Source: Verrucomicrobiota bacterium
Lineage (GTDB): Bacteria; Verrucomicrobiota; Verrucomicrobiia; Limisphaerales; SXTU01
Reading direction: 5' to 3'
DNA length: 54,766 nt
Assembly (NCBI GenBank): GCA_016235545.1
Contig: JACRKB010000028.1
Span: forward strand, 1-54,766
A model generated the notes under the pieces. The model was not told the origin of the DNA. It did not search any database and saw nothing but the letters and a program-made list of their open reading frames with translations. Below are positions 10,501 to 18,099 of the stretch, in pieces (positions within the stretch are counted from its first letter, which is position 1; every line of letters starts with the position of its first letter). Both the position numbers and the translations under genes were made by a program.

Positions 10501-11291
10501 ACGGGGCTGGCAGCCTCCAGTGGGTCCGGCAAATCGGCGGAGTTTCCGAGGACGGTGCCCGTGGCGTGGCGGTGGACAGCGCGGGCAACGCCTACGTCGT
10601 CGGCGAGTTCACCGGCACGCTGCAATTGCCCGGCACAAACCTCGTCGCCGGCATCGGGGAGCAGAATGCTTTCATCGCGCGCTTCAGCCCGGCGGGCGCG
10701 GTCAACTGGGCGCGCAAGGCGGGCGGCACGCTGCCCTCCGCCGCCCGCGCCGTGACGGTGGACCGCGGCGACCGCGTCTTCGTCGCCGGCTATTTCAGCG
10801 GCACGGCGACGTTCGGCGGGGAAATGCTCGCGAGCGTGGGCAACACCTACGATGCCTTCGTTACCCGCCTCGACACCAACGGCAACTTCGCCTTCGCGCA
10901 GCAGGCCGGCGGCAGCGACCTCGGCGGGGACGCGGCGCTGGGCGTGGCGGCGGATGCCGCAGGCAACGTGCTGCTCACCGGCTATTACAACGGCGCGGGC
11001 GCGCTGGGCAGCGCCAGCCCCGTGAGCGCGGGCAGCGAGGACATCTTCCTCACGCGCTTCAGCAACTTCACCGGCGACACCCCCCCGTCGCTGCTCGTGG
11101 TGCCGCAGGCTGGCCAGCTCCGCTTGTCATGGCCCGTCGGCGCGTCGAGCTTCATCCTTCAGACCACGCCCAGCCTGCTCAACCCGACGTGGACCGATGC
11201 CCTGGGCAGCTTGCTGGTGGAGACCAACGACCTGGTGATGACGAACACGCCCGGCCCGGCCAACCGCTTCTTCCGCCTGCGCAAGCCCTGA
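7596..11291 (+). CDS. Exported mosaic protein: NHL repeats, Ig-like domains, SBBP-type propeller
   Basis: A 1231-residue exported protein. A signal peptide spans about 1-30 (MNRILTGLLGLGCLVLAGAQ). About 30-340 holds NHL-type blades repeating the pattern ITTVAGNGTAGFGGDGG/PHGMAFD, a six-bladed beta-propeller signature. About 350-730 holds four Ig-like domains, each with a SYQWFFN or TYQWRFN core and GSY/YSV-NxxG closing. About 735-1140 holds repeats of the form DAFLARFDGAGSLQWVRQIG / VAVDSAGNAYVVGEFTG, as in SBBP propeller repeats. A C-terminal domain ending in NRFFRLRKP is common on large secreted verrucomicrobial proteins. No catalytic motif is visible, so a surface adhesion or scaffolding role is inferred. 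ATG 7596 is chosen because it begins the signal peptide. Base composition is very GC-rich and repetitive, so copy number may vary between strains. Confidence 0.85.
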   Translation: MNRILTGLLGLGCLVLAGAQPAAAQTITTTAGTGTASSTGDGASAASATLNVPYHVVVDAAGNRFIAEQAGHRIRRVDAVTGNISTFAGTGTAGFNGDGGPAAAAQLNSPNGIWIDSFNGDLIIADTGNHRVRRVVAATGNLITVAGDGTAGNGGDNGPATAAQLNGPFSVVVQANGNILITDQNNNRIRCVVALTGNLVPFAGTGVAGFAGEGTSVAQAQMRRPSGITILAPDTVCFTDTDNHRVRRIVAGIITTVAGNGTAGFGGDGTAATSSQLNSPAGVAIHPNGSVFIADTANQRIRVVGTDGIISTFAGTGVAGSSGDGGPATAALLRLPHGMAFDSGTNLHFADRDNQKVRRIGAPLPGVPPGIAAQPQPASQAVGASVSLSVTASGTAPLSYQWFFTNGPVAGATSPTLTFVSAQLVNSGNYFVTVTNAFGTITSAAALLTITNSTVPPPPPSTNTPPTITTGPASQSVSRSNNVTFAVVAAGSPPLAYQWFFNSNLISGAISSSLTLTNVQTGAAGGYFVVVTNSFGSATSSVATLTVLLTPFITAQPTNLTVAAGSAATFTVAAEGTPPLSYQWRFNGADLPGAIAPTLVLASAQSANAGSYSVLISNPNGSTPSSNAVLTVNSPPAILVQPASRVATVASPVAFSVGVGGTAPFTYQWRFNGSAIAAATGASHTIPGVVGTHAGVYSVFVTNAVGSATSASAALTVIPARVLSPWGASAGGPGPDGGNAVAVDNNGNAFVAGYFTGTATFGTNQLVSTGARDGFLARYDPAGQLLWVRRFGGTGFDDVSALALDSSGNCYLAGSFEGVAEFGSATLTNSNTSSFTDAFLAKFNSGGTNVWARALGVSDANDLGSAVGVDGAGNVFIAGLSVLASFNGVTLTNHGRIFLAKYDNAGTPQWARKAGGGPGGQFDQATALAADFAGNVFLAGVFASAAATFDGAPPLASRGGTDAFLARFDGAGSLQWVRQIGGVSEDGARGVAVDSAGNAYVVGEFTGTLQLPGTNLVAGIGEQNAFIARFSPAGAVNWARKAGGTLPSAARAVTVDRGDRVFVAGYFSGTATFGGEMLASVGNTYDAFVTRLDTNGNFAFAQQAGGSDLGGDAALGVAADAAGNVLLTGYYNGAGALGSASPVSAGSEDIFLTRFSNFTGDTPPSLLVVPQAGQLRLSWPVGASSFILQTTPSLLNPTWTDALGSLLVETNDLVMTNTPGPANRFFRLRKP

Positions 11292-11314
11292 TTCCCGGGC
11301 GGACAAGGAGATTC

Positions 11315-11383
11315 ATAAGGAGAGCAGGAATGCAGGAGGCAGACAGCAGCGGCCGCCTTCGCCTGCCTTCCTGCCCTCCTTAT
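11315..11383. terminator. Foldback between convergent genes, possible bidirectional terminator
   Basis: The arms ATAAGGAGAGCAGGAATGCAGG (11315-11336, split here for reading) and CCTTCCTGCCCTCCTTAT (11366-11383) are imperfect inverted repeats of roughly 7-nt periodic sequence. It sits between the stop codons of the convergent mosaic-protein and LysR genes. There is no U-tract, so termination is only inferred from position. Confidence 0.4.
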
Positions 11384-11401
11384 AAAAGTCTGGTTCTCCG
11401 C

Positions 11402-12340
11402 TTACGCCGCTGGCGTGCGGGCCTCTGCTCCACCACCCACGAGCTGCGCTCCTTCGCGGCGGCAGAGCGAGACGAATTGTTCCTCCGACAAGTTGAGCCG
11501 GCGACCGCGCCGGTGCAGCACCCCCCAGTTGCGCGTGAGCTTGCGGCGGCCCAGCGGCAGCGCGACGAGCTTGCCGCTGGCGATGTCATCTCGCGCCACC
11601 CACGGCGCGAGGATGCTCACGCCCAGGCCTCGACCCACCATCTCGCGGATGGCGCTCATGCTGCCCACCTCCATCATCGTCAGCAGCGTCATCTCCTCGT
11701 GCCGGAAATAGCCCTCCACCAGCCGCGAAGTGTGGCTCGACCGGCTGTAAAGGATGTAGGGCTGCGTGGGAATCTCCGCGCGCAGGACCTGCTGCGCGAT
11801 GGCCCACGGGTGCTGCGCGCTGACGAGGAACTGAAGCTCGTCGCTGAACAGCGGGATGAACTCCACCCCCGCCTCCGGCCCCGGTTCCAAGCTCAGGACG
11901 AGATCCGCGTGGCCGTTGTGCAGCAGCTCCACGGCCTCGCTCATGTCCGCCGAGGCCACCGTGACCTGGCATTGGGGGAACTGCTCCTTCTGCTGCGCGA
12001 GCACGTTGGGCAGCAGCGCCTCGCACACGGCCTCGCTCGTCGCGAGGCGCAAATGCGTGCGGCCCCACTTGCCCAGGTGCTCGAGCGCTTCACGCGCCTG
12101 CGCCATCTCTTCCAGCACGCGCTTGGCATGGTGCAGGAGCTGTTCCCCAGCAGGCGTGAGCGCCACGGATTTGCCCACCCTGTCAAAAAGCCGACAGCCC
12201 ACATCCGCCTCCAGCGCCCTGATGGCGTGGCTGATGGCGGACTGCGTGAGGAACAGCTCCTTGCCCGTGCCGGTGAAACTGCCCGTGTTTGCAAGGGTGA
12301 CGAAGGCGCGGAGCTGCCTGCTGTCGAGTGGTTCGCTCAT
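11402..12340 (-). CDS. LysR-family transcriptional regulator
   Basis: The 312-residue protein has the LysR plan: an N-terminal winged helix-turn-helix (LDSRQLRAFVTLANTGSF, LTQSAISHAIRALEADVGC, LFDRVGKSVALTPAGEQLL; residues 5-70), a linker helix and a two-lobed effector-binding domain to about 300. The LTQSAISHAI recognition region is typical. LysR proteins usually control a divergent neighbour. The divergent gene here is the M48 protease, 449 bp away, but most of that gap is repeat sequence, so a regulatory link is weak. The effector is unknown. The last residues (GAEARTPAA) are low in conservation. Confidence 0.9.
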   Translation of the reverse strand: MSEPLDSRQLRAFVTLANTGSFTGTGKELFLTQSAISHAIRALEADVGCRLFDRVGKSVALTPAGEQLLHHAKRVLEEMAQAREALEHLGKWGRTHLRLATSEAVCEALLPNVLAQQKEQFPQCQVTVASADMSEAVELLHNGHADLVLSLEPGPEAGVEFIPLFSDELQFLVSAQHPWAIAQQVLRAEIPTQPYILYSRSSHTSRLVEGYFRHEEMTLLTMMEVGSMSAIREMVGRGLGVSILAPWVARDDIASGKLVALPLGRRKLTRNWGVLHRRGRRLNLSEEQFVSLCRREGAQLVGGGAEARTPAA

Positions 12341-12410
12341 GTGGAATCTGTTTCAACTGTTGCTGCAATCCCTTTCAGCATGCAGTGGGCCAGCGCGGGA
12401 CGCCGCAAGA

Positions 12411-12488
12411 GCGCAGAGAGGAGAGAGCAGATACAGAATAGCAAGGCAACGGCGTGCCTCTCCTCTATCTGCTCTCGGTCCTCTGCGG
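12411..12488. repeat. Heptamer-based foldback
   Basis: The left arm 12411-12433 and right arm 12466-12488 are imperfect inverted repeats (GCAGAGAGGAGAGAGCAGATA against TATCTGCTCTCGGTCCTCTGC, read in two parts). The left side reads in 7-nt steps: GCAGAGA, GGAGAGA, GCAGATA, CAGAATA, GCAAGGC. Confidence 0.7.
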
Positions 12489-12519
12489 GCCAAATCAGCG
12501 TTTGACCGCACCTCACAAT

Positions 12520-12682
12520 CTCATTAGCACCCGGCTTCAGCCGGGTGAAAGCGGGGAGCGTGAGGGCGAACCGTTTCAACGGTTTGACCCAGATGGCTGG
12601 CGGTGCGGTTTGCAAAAGCCGTTGAAACGGCTGGCTTTCGTGCTTTTGCCCCAACACCCGGCTGAAGCCGGGTGCTAATGAG
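12520..12682. repeat. Palindromic element with perfect 28-bp terminal inverted repeats
   Basis: Positions 12520-12547 are the exact reverse complement of 12655-12682 (both contain CACCCGGCT and AGCCGGGTG cores and end in CTCATTAG/CTAATGAG). Inside lie a second pair of short palindromes, CCGTTTCAACGG (12571-12582) and CCGTTGAAACGG (12619-12630). A degenerate relative appears at 25700-25925. It has no coding capacity and no flanking duplication was recognised. Confidence 0.85.
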
Positions 12683-12789
12683 AGGAACTCAAATCCTGAT
12701 TTGCGCCCGTCCTCTGCTCCGATGGCAAAGGCCGCTCGACACGGCGTTCTCAAGCTGCTAACCAGCTCCTCGTCAACCAACCCACGCGC

Positions 12790-13935
12790 TTGAGCCAGGA
12801 GGAAAAAGCCTATCTCGCCAATGCCTCGCACCCGTCACTCGGGGATGCCGAGGTTGCGGGCAAACTTTTCTCCACCGAGTTCGCGCTGAAGTTTGAGTCC
12901 CAGGGCGGTGCGGTGGAGCTGCCCTACGATGGGATGGACATCGCCTTCGGGACAAAGCAGGACCCGCGCGTCACCTTCACCAACGCGAGCGCTCCCGACT
13001 GCGTCCTCACGGCCAGCAACGAGGACATCTTGCGCGAGCTGGCCTTCCGTCGGAACAGGCATTTGCGCCCGCAGGTCGAGGCGCGTCGCGAGCAGATCGA
13101 GGGCGTGCGACGGCTGGTGTTGACCGGCACGTTCTTCGCAGTCTTCGTGAGCCTGTCTGCGGCGCTGGGCGCGGCTGTGGAATGGATCATGCCCCGGCTC
13201 GTGGACCGTGTGCCGGTGAAGTTCGAGAAGGAGCTCGGTGACGAGGAGGCCGGAAACGTGCGCAGGCGGATGCGCGTGTCGGGCGAGACCAACGTGACCG
13301 CGCAGCTCAACGCGATGGTCGCGCGACTGACCAAGTCGCTGCCGAAGCATGAATACGAGTTCCGCGTCACGCTGCTGGCTAGCGGCGAGCCCAACGCCTT
13401 CGCGCTGCCGGGCGGAAACATCTTCGTCAACATGGGGCTGCTGCGCCTCTGCACCAACTCGGTCGAGGTGGCCGGCGTGCTCGCGCACGAAATCTCTCAC
13501 GTCACGCGCCGGCACGGGCTGCGCAAGATTGTCAGCACCATCGGCCCGGCGCGGGCGATGCAGACTGTGCTCGGCAACAACCACGGCTTCCTCAGCACGC
13601 TGGCGTCCGGGTCCCATGTGCTGGTGGGCCAGACCTTTTCGCGCGACTTCGAGCGCGAGGCGGACGAGGGCGGCTATGAGCTGATGGCGGCGGCAAACCT
13701 CGACCCCCGCGGGCTGGAGAACGGGCTGCGGCGGATCCAAAAGTTTGAGCAGAAGTTCGGCGGCGGAGACGGCCCGCGCGCGTTGATGAGCCATCCGCCC
13801 ACGCCCGAGCGTGTTGACCGGCTCGCGGCGAGGTGGGGCACGTCCGCCAAGAAATCCGGATTCACCGCGCTACCGCCGCTGCCGCTGCCGCCGGCGGAAA
13901 AGGGCGGCTCGCCCTTGGACAAACTTTTCGAGTAA
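12790..13935 (+). CDS. M48-family zinc metalloprotease
   Basis: The 381-residue protein has HEISH (about 233-237) as the HExxH zinc site and the downstream third ligand Glu in FEREADEGGYELM (about 288-292). ALPGGNIFVNMGLL and MSHPPTPERVDRL are hallmark M48 segments. One transmembrane helix (about 108-131, TGTFFAVFVSLSAALGAAVE) separates an N-terminal domain from the protease domain, which is likely periplasmic. The role is probably envelope protein quality control, as in HtpX/BepA relatives. The start is uncertain: TTG at 12790 gives a sensible protein, the frame is open to 12700 without ATG or GTG, and a repeat element lies just upstream. It ends 2 bp before the FHA-protein start, so the two are almost certainly co-expressed. 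Confidence 0.8.
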   Translation: MSQEEKAYLANASHPSLGDAEVAGKLFSTEFALKFESQGGAVELPYDGMDIAFGTKQDPRVTFTNASAPDCVLTASNEDILRELAFRRNRHLRPQVEARREQIEGVRRLVLTGTFFAVFVSLSAALGAAVEWIMPRLVDRVPVKFEKELGDEEAGNVRRRMRVSGETNVTAQLNAMVARLTKSLPKHEYEFRVTLLASGEPNAFALPGGNIFVNMGLLRLCTNSVEVAGVLAHEISHVTRRHGLRKIVSTIGPARAMQTVLGNNHGFLSTLASGSHVLVGQTFSRDFEREADEGGYELMAAANLDPRGLENGLRRIQKFEQKFGGGDGPRALMSHPPTPERVDRLAARWGTSAKKSGFTALPPLPLPPAEKGGSPLDKLFE

Positions 13936-13937
13936 CG

Positions 13938-15281
13938 ATGGGCCGCCTCCACATATTGACCGCCGGCATCGAACCCGCCGTGCTGGAACTCCCCGCCGGG
14001 ACGACGACGCTCGGGCGGCGAGAGGACAATCCGCTGCGTCTGTCCGACGACTCGGTGTCCAGCCGCCACTGCGAACTCACCGAGGCTGACGGCCGGTTGA
14101 CGATCCGCGACCTCGGCTCGACGAACGGCACCTTCATCAACGGCGAGCGGGTTGAGCAGGGAATCGTCACACCGGGTGCGACCTTCAAGCTGGGCAGCGT
14201 GGAACTGCGCTTCGAAGTGGACGCGCCTTCGCCCGCGCCCGCGCCAGAAGCACCGAAGCTTTCGCTCGGCAGCCGTTCACCCCAGGTCGTGCCACCGGCT
14301 CCGGCGGGTGCGGCACCACCGCCACCGCTGACCACCGCCCCGCTGGCGAAAGGCGTCAAAGCCTGCGCCCGCCACCCGGCCACCGCCGCGCAATACATCT
14401 GCCCCAAGTGCCGCACGCATTCCTGCGACGCGTGCGTGAAGGCCCACGAGTCCGTCAGCAAGCGGACGGTCTTCTGTCCCGTCTGCGCGACCAAGGCGCT
14501 GCCGCTGGCAGAGTTCGCCCAGATTCAAGGCGAGAGACAGGTCCGCGAGGATCTGGCGTTCCACCAGCAGATCAAGGGCGTGTTCAAGTATCCCTTCAGC
14601 AAGGGCGGGCTGGCCATGCTCATCATCGGCACGCTGCTCTTCTTCGGGTTGGATTTCCTGGTGACGTGGGGCTGGAAGATGCGGTTCATCATGCTGAAGG
14701 TGTTGGGCTACGTGGGCATCGTGGCACTCTTCTCCGCCGGCTACCTCTGCGCCTATCTTCAGAAGATCCTCTTCGCCACCGCGCAGGGCGAGGACGACGT
14801 GCCCGGCTGGCCGGAGTTCTCGCAATGGTGGGACGACATCGTGGTGCCGTTCCGTCTGGTCATCGTCGCCTGCATCGCCAGCTTCGGGCCGGCGTTCGCC
14901 TACATGGGTTTTCACGTCGGCAACGACTCGGAGATGAGCCTGACCATCCTGTTCCCGCTCTTCGCGCTGGGCTTCCTCTACTTCCCGATGGCCCTGCTGG
15001 CTGCGGCCATGTCGAACAGTTGTTTCGCCGTGAACCCGCTCGTGGTCCTGCCCGCCATCACGCGGCTGAACCTGCAATATGCCCTCGCCTGCGCGGTGTT
15101 CTTCGCGCTGGTGCTGGTGCGGTTTCTGAGTGAGACCCTGCTGCACGCTGTCCTGCCCATCCCCGTGCTGCCCACCCTCCTCAGCAGCTTTGTTGCACTC
15201 TATTTCCTCGCGGTCGAGGTGCGTCTGCTGGGCCTGCTCTACTACACAAACCGCCGACAGCTCGGGTGGTTCAGCTCTTGA
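13938..15281 (+). CDS. FHA-domain, zinc-binding, polytopic membrane protein
   Basis: The 447-residue product has three parts. Residues 1-95 are an FHA domain (TTLGRREDNPLRL, SVSSRHCEL, RDLGSTNGTFINGERV), which binds phosphothreonine. Residues 143-185 are a B-box-like zinc segment with paired Cys/His (CARHPATAAQYICPKC, CDACVKAH, CPVC). From about 220 there are five or six membrane segments, including MLIIGTLLFFGLDFLV and LTILFPLFALGFLYF. With the N-terminal domains cytoplasmic it could be a membrane anchor for Ser/Thr-kinase signalling. ATG 13938 is chosen because the FHA domain begins there and it follows the M48 stop by 2 bp. No kinase is encoded nearby. The linker at 96-140 is Pro/Ala-rich. 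Confidence 0.8.
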   Translation: MGRLHILTAGIEPAVLELPAGTTTLGRREDNPLRLSDDSVSSRHCELTEADGRLTIRDLGSTNGTFINGERVEQGIVTPGATFKLGSVELRFEVDAPSPAPAPEAPKLSLGSRSPQVVPPAPAGAAPPPPLTTAPLAKGVKACARHPATAAQYICPKCRTHSCDACVKAHESVSKRTVFCPVCATKALPLAEFAQIQGERQVREDLAFHQQIKGVFKYPFSKGGLAMLIIGTLLFFGLDFLVTWGWKMRFIMLKVLGYVGIVALFSAGYLCAYLQKILFATAQGEDDVPGWPEFSQWWDDIVVPFRLVIVACIASFGPAFAYMGFHVGNDSEMSLTILFPLFALGFLYFPMALLAAAMSNSCFAVNPLVVLPAITRLNLQYALACAVFFALVLVRFLSETLLHAVLPIPVLPTLLSSFVALYFLAVEVRLLGLLYYTNRRQLGWFSS

Positions 15282-15689
15282 ACCCATCCCCCCGGCAGGG
15301 GCGGGCGGGGAAGGGCCGGGCTGAATCCGATTTCCGAAGTTGGCCGCAAAGAGCGCAAGAAAACGCAAAGAAGATAGGGGCTTACATCACACAGCCCAGA
15401 ACTGTTTCACTCCGCGCAGTCTTGGCCGCAATCTCTTCTCTTTGCGTCTCCTTGCGTTTCTTGCGGCCATTCCATTTCGGAGTTCGGGCTGAATGTTCAC
15501 CGGCTCGGCCTTCGTCATGCTCGGCCTTCATCTTTCATCCTTTGCCCTCACCTTCAGCCGAAGCGCCACTGGAGTGGCAGGTTTGGGCAATTTTGGGCTT
15601 GTTGGCCATCCGTTGGGCGGGCAGATTCCCGACCATGCACGGCTCATTCGGCCATTGCGAAGCGAGTTCGTCACCAACAGAAACCAGCA
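15282..15689. other. Intergenic region with a CGCAAAG-type foldback
   Basis: About 15330-15495 is a large imperfect foldback (listed separately). The rest, up to the small ORF at 15690, shows no supported gene; open frames here lack starts or codon structure. Confidence 0.5.
15330..15495. repeat. Foldback repeat, CGCAAAG variant
   Basis: The left arm (CCGAAGTTGGCCGCAAAGAG and following, about 15334-15375) pairs with the right arm (TTTGCGTCTCCTTGCGTTTC and following, about 15440-15490). Both carry runs of CGCAAAG/CTTTGCG with roughly 9-nt spacing. The plan matches the CGCAGAG foldbacks at 18643, 22284, 35833 and 39624, but the sequence is a distinct variant. Confidence 0.7.
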
Positions 15690-15815
15690 ATGCCTAACCT
15701 GCCCTACGAAGATCCAGAAGATAAGGAGCGATCCGGACTTGGGACGTGGTTCCTCGTCTTCCTAGGCGTGGTCGCATTCTTCGGCGTGTTCATTTTCTTC
15801 GCCACACGTTGGTGA
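15690..15815 (+). CDS. Small single-span membrane protein (41 residues)
   Basis: ATG at 15690 opens a 41-codon frame ending TGA at 15815. The product has an acidic head (MPNLPYEDPEDKERSGLG) followed by one strong transmembrane helix (TWFLVFLGVVAFFGVFIFFA) and a short TRW tail. The codon pattern and clear amphiphilic design suggest a real gene. Size and shape resemble small accessory subunits or regulators of membrane enzymes, but no family could be named. It stands alone between a repeat and the convergent cysteine-hydrolase gene. Confidence 0.5.
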   Translation: MPNLPYEDPEDKERSGLGTWFLVFLGVVAFFGVFIFFATRW

Positions 15816-15881
15816 GTTTGTTGGAAGCGCACCCCACTCCTGGACACAGCGAACTGCTGCTGACCCCGCAGCGGCGCTCCC

Positions 15882-16802
15882 TCAACTCTTCCGCAGCGGC
15901 GCGCGGCTGAAGCTGAACGGTCTCCCGCCCAAAATATGATCCGACGTGATGGTCGGAGAGACGAACTTCTCCAAGTGCTCGATGAACAGGTCCGTGCCGC
16001 GGTAGTGGTCCACAAACGGCCATCGCGCGGGGTTATACATCGAGTCCGTCAGATCGCGCATGAGGACGACGTGCTTGCCGTTCTTCGCCAACTGCCGCAG
16101 CCCGAAGGGCCGCCCCGCCACGCACATGTTCACATGGACGCCCATGAGGACCACGTTTGAGATGCCGCGCTGCTCCAGAAGATTCCAAATCTCCACGCCG
16201 GAATCGCTGATGGCGTCGTGGTCGTAGATTTTCAGCACATCAATTTGCCGCGTCCACGGCGCGCGCGGGTTCAGCCCCCTTGCCTTCAGCTCCTCCGCCC
16301 ACGAGGCGTGTTCCTTCGGGTCGTCGTCCTCGCCGCCGTCGGTCTGGTCAATCGGATACTTGCCCTGCTCCTCCGCCGGAATCTGCCGGCACCACGCGCC
16401 GATCTCGGCGGGCAGGTTCGCGGCCTTTGGCGCGGCCTTGGCCCGCTCCCGAGCTGGCTGGCCCTCATAATACCTCATGCAACTGCTCGGCGCGTGGATG
16501 ATGAAGACGCCTTGTGCGCGCGCCTTCTCCAGAAGTTCGTTCATGCGCGGAGCCATCTCGCGCTCGCGCGTGACGGCGTTCTTGCAATGGTGCAGGTCCC
16601 ACATGTCGCAGACGATGATGGCGGTCTGCTTCGGCTGCCACGCCTCGGCGGTCATCGTCACGCGGAACTCGCCGGGCCTGGTCTCCACGCGCTTTTGCAA
16701 GGTGAGCTGAAGTGGAGGCTCGGCCCCGAACACGGTGGAGATGAGGAAAGCGGCGCTCAACAGGCAGGCCAAACGGCGATGCGGGAAAGCTGGGCTGAAC
16801 AT
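15882..16802 (-). CDS. Exported cysteine hydrolase (isochorismatase-like)
   Basis: A 306-residue protein with an N-terminal signal peptide (about 1-27, LACLLSAAFLISTVFGA) followed by an isochorismatase/nicotinamidase-like alpha/beta fold. The catalytic Asp is in AIIVCDMWD (Asp66) and the nucleophile Cys227 is in GVHVNMCVAGR. DHDAISDSGVEIWNLL and HVVLMRDLTDSMYN are the other conserved blocks. Members hydrolyse amides or related bonds, but the substrate is unknown, and export is unusual for the family. A central insertion (about 130-185) is rich in acidic residues (GGEDDDPKE). ATG 16802 begins the signal peptide and shares CTCGCGCC directly upstream with two other exported-protein genes. Confidence 0.85.
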   Translation of the reverse strand: MFSPAFPHRRLACLLSAAFLISTVFGAEPPLQLTLQKRVETRPGEFRVTMTAEAWQPKQTAIIVCDMWDLHHCKNAVTREREMAPRMNELLEKARAQGVFIIHAPSSCMRYYEGQPARERAKAAPKAANLPAEIGAWCRQIPAEEQGKYPIDQTDGGEDDDPKEHASWAEELKARGLNPRAPWTRQIDVLKIYDHDAISDSGVEIWNLLEQRGISNVVLMGVHVNMCVAGRPFGLRQLAKNGKHVVLMRDLTDSMYNPARWPFVDHYRGTDLFIEHLEKFVSPTITSDHILGGRPFSFSRAPLRKS

Positions 16803-16836
16803 GGCGCGAGCATAACGAGCGGCAGACGGAGGTGAA
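16803..16836 (-). promoter_or_regulatory. Putative leaderless promoter of the cysteine hydrolase gene
   Basis: On the minus strand TATGCT (16814-16809), a fair -10 box, is followed by CGCGCC and ATG. A weak TTCACC (16836-16831) lies 16 nt further upstream. The last eight bases before ATG are the same as in the genes at 1950 and 37446. Confidence 0.35.
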
Positions 16837-16916
16837 GGAATATCCCGCAGTGCTCGCCTGGAGCGCGGCTTTGACAACGCGCGCTTCACGGTCAAACTCG
16901 TTGCATCGCCACCGGC

Positions 16917-18062
16917 ATGGAACTCGCGCTCAAAATTCTGGAATGGACCGTCGGGCTGGCGGTGTTTGGGTGGTTTTTCTGGTGGCGCTTGCAGAAGGAC
17001 GAGTCGGGTTCAAGGGGTTTTGTCATCAAGTTCTCCGCCAGCCTCGTGGTCGGCTATCTCTTCATTCGCTTCGGCGTGGCTTGGTTTCGCGAGGGTGGAC
17101 TGATCGCAATCGTCGGGTTGGGCGCAGGAATGTCATGCGCGCTGGCGATGGCGATCATCTGGCGGGATGAACTGACCGGCGTGATCGGGAATCTGTTTGG
17201 TAGCGTTTACGAGGACAGGACTCCGATTGAACCCAAGCCTTACTACGCCCACGCCGAGGCCAGGCGCATGGCCGGCGACTTTCCCGCCGCCATCGCCGCG
17301 GTGCGCGAGCAATTGGAGAAGTTCCCCGACGACTTCGACGGGCGGATGCGGCTGGCTGCCCTGCTGGCCGAGCACTCGGAGGATTTGCCGGGCGCGCTCG
17401 TGGTGATTGAGGACACGCTTCGGCTGAAAACCCTCGCCCCGGGGCAAATTTCCTACGCGCTCAACACCGCCGCCGACTGGCACCTCAAGTTCGGCCGCGA
17501 CGTCGAGGCTGCGAGCCTCGCCATCGAGCGCATCAGCACGCTGCTCCCGGGCACGGAGGCCGCGCTGCACGCGCAGCAGCGCCTCGCCAATTTCGCCACG
17601 CCCGAGATGCTCGCGCGGGAGGACAACCGCCAGCCCATCGCGATGCCGGAATACGAGCGCAAGATCGGCATGCACCGGAAATTTGTCGCGGCGGAGAAGC
17701 CTGACATCAACGCCGAGGAACGCCGCCTGCGGGAGCGGCTGGCAAAACGCGCCAACGACTGGACCGCCCGCGAGGAGCTGGCACGTCTGTATGTCGAGCA
17801 GTTTGAGTTTTTCGAGCGCGGCTTGCAGGAGCTGGAGATACTCATCACCACGCCCGGGCAGCCAAAGCAGGAGGTGGTGCGCTGGCTCCATCAGAAGGCG
17901 GACTGGCAGGTGAAGTTGTTCAACGACGTGGAGGGTGGCCGCGCCACGCTGAAGCGCATCCAGGAACTTTTTCCCAACAGCGCCGCCGCGCACCGTGCCG
18001 CGACGGCGATGTTTCACCTCCAGCCCGTCAGCAAATTCGCCAGAAAAAAAGCCGAGGAGTGA
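16917..18062 (+). CDS. Membrane-anchored TPR-like protein
   Basis: The 381-residue protein starts with about three transmembrane segments (LKILEWTVGLAVFGWFFWW, FVIKFSASLVVGYLFIRFG, IAIVGLGAGMSCALAMAII; residues 5-85). A long helical cytoplasmic part follows with TPR-like units: YYAHAEARRMAGDFPAAIAA, LAALLAEHSEDLPGALVVIE and DWTAREELARLYVEQFEFFE. Such proteins usually scaffold protein complexes. No enzymatic motif is present. The start ATG is the first in frame and begins the first helix. Its stop codon lies inside the loop of a strong hairpin shared with the convergent lipoprotein gene. Confidence 0.7.
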   Translation: MELALKILEWTVGLAVFGWFFWWRLQKDESGSRGFVIKFSASLVVGYLFIRFGVAWFREGGLIAIVGLGAGMSCALAMAIIWRDELTGVIGNLFGSVYEDRTPIEPKPYYAHAEARRMAGDFPAAIAAVREQLEKFPDDFDGRMRLAALLAEHSEDLPGALVVIEDTLRLKTLAPGQISYALNTAADWHLKFGRDVEAASLAIERISTLLPGTEAALHAQQRLANFATPEMLAREDNRQPIAMPEYERKIGMHRKFVAAEKPDINAEERRLRERLAKRANDWTAREELARLYVEQFEFFERGLQELEILITTPGQPKQEVVRWLHQKADWQVKLFNDVEGGRATLKRIQELFPNSAAAHRAATAMFHLQPVSKFARKKAEE

Positions 18063-18073
18063 TCCTCGGCTTT
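18048..18073. terminator. Bidirectional terminator hairpin
   Basis: Perfect 11-bp arms AAAGCCGAGGA (18048-18058) and TCCTCGGCTTT (18063-18073) surround a 4-nt loop containing part of the upstream stop codon. A-rich and T-rich flanks on either side fit intrinsic termination for both the TPR-like gene (plus) and the lipoprotein gene (minus). Confidence 0.8.
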
Positions 18074-18099
18074 GGTTTGGAAAGGAAATTACCCGAGGC

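Larger units (their letters stand above)
12341..12789. other. Intergenic region filled with two foldback elements
   Basis: This 449-bp gap between the LysR start and the M48 start holds a heptamer foldback (12411-12488) and a perfect 28-bp inverted-repeat element (12520-12682), listed separately. No other gene or RNA was seen. The M48 reading frame is open back to 12700 but has no standard start there. Confidence 0.6.
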
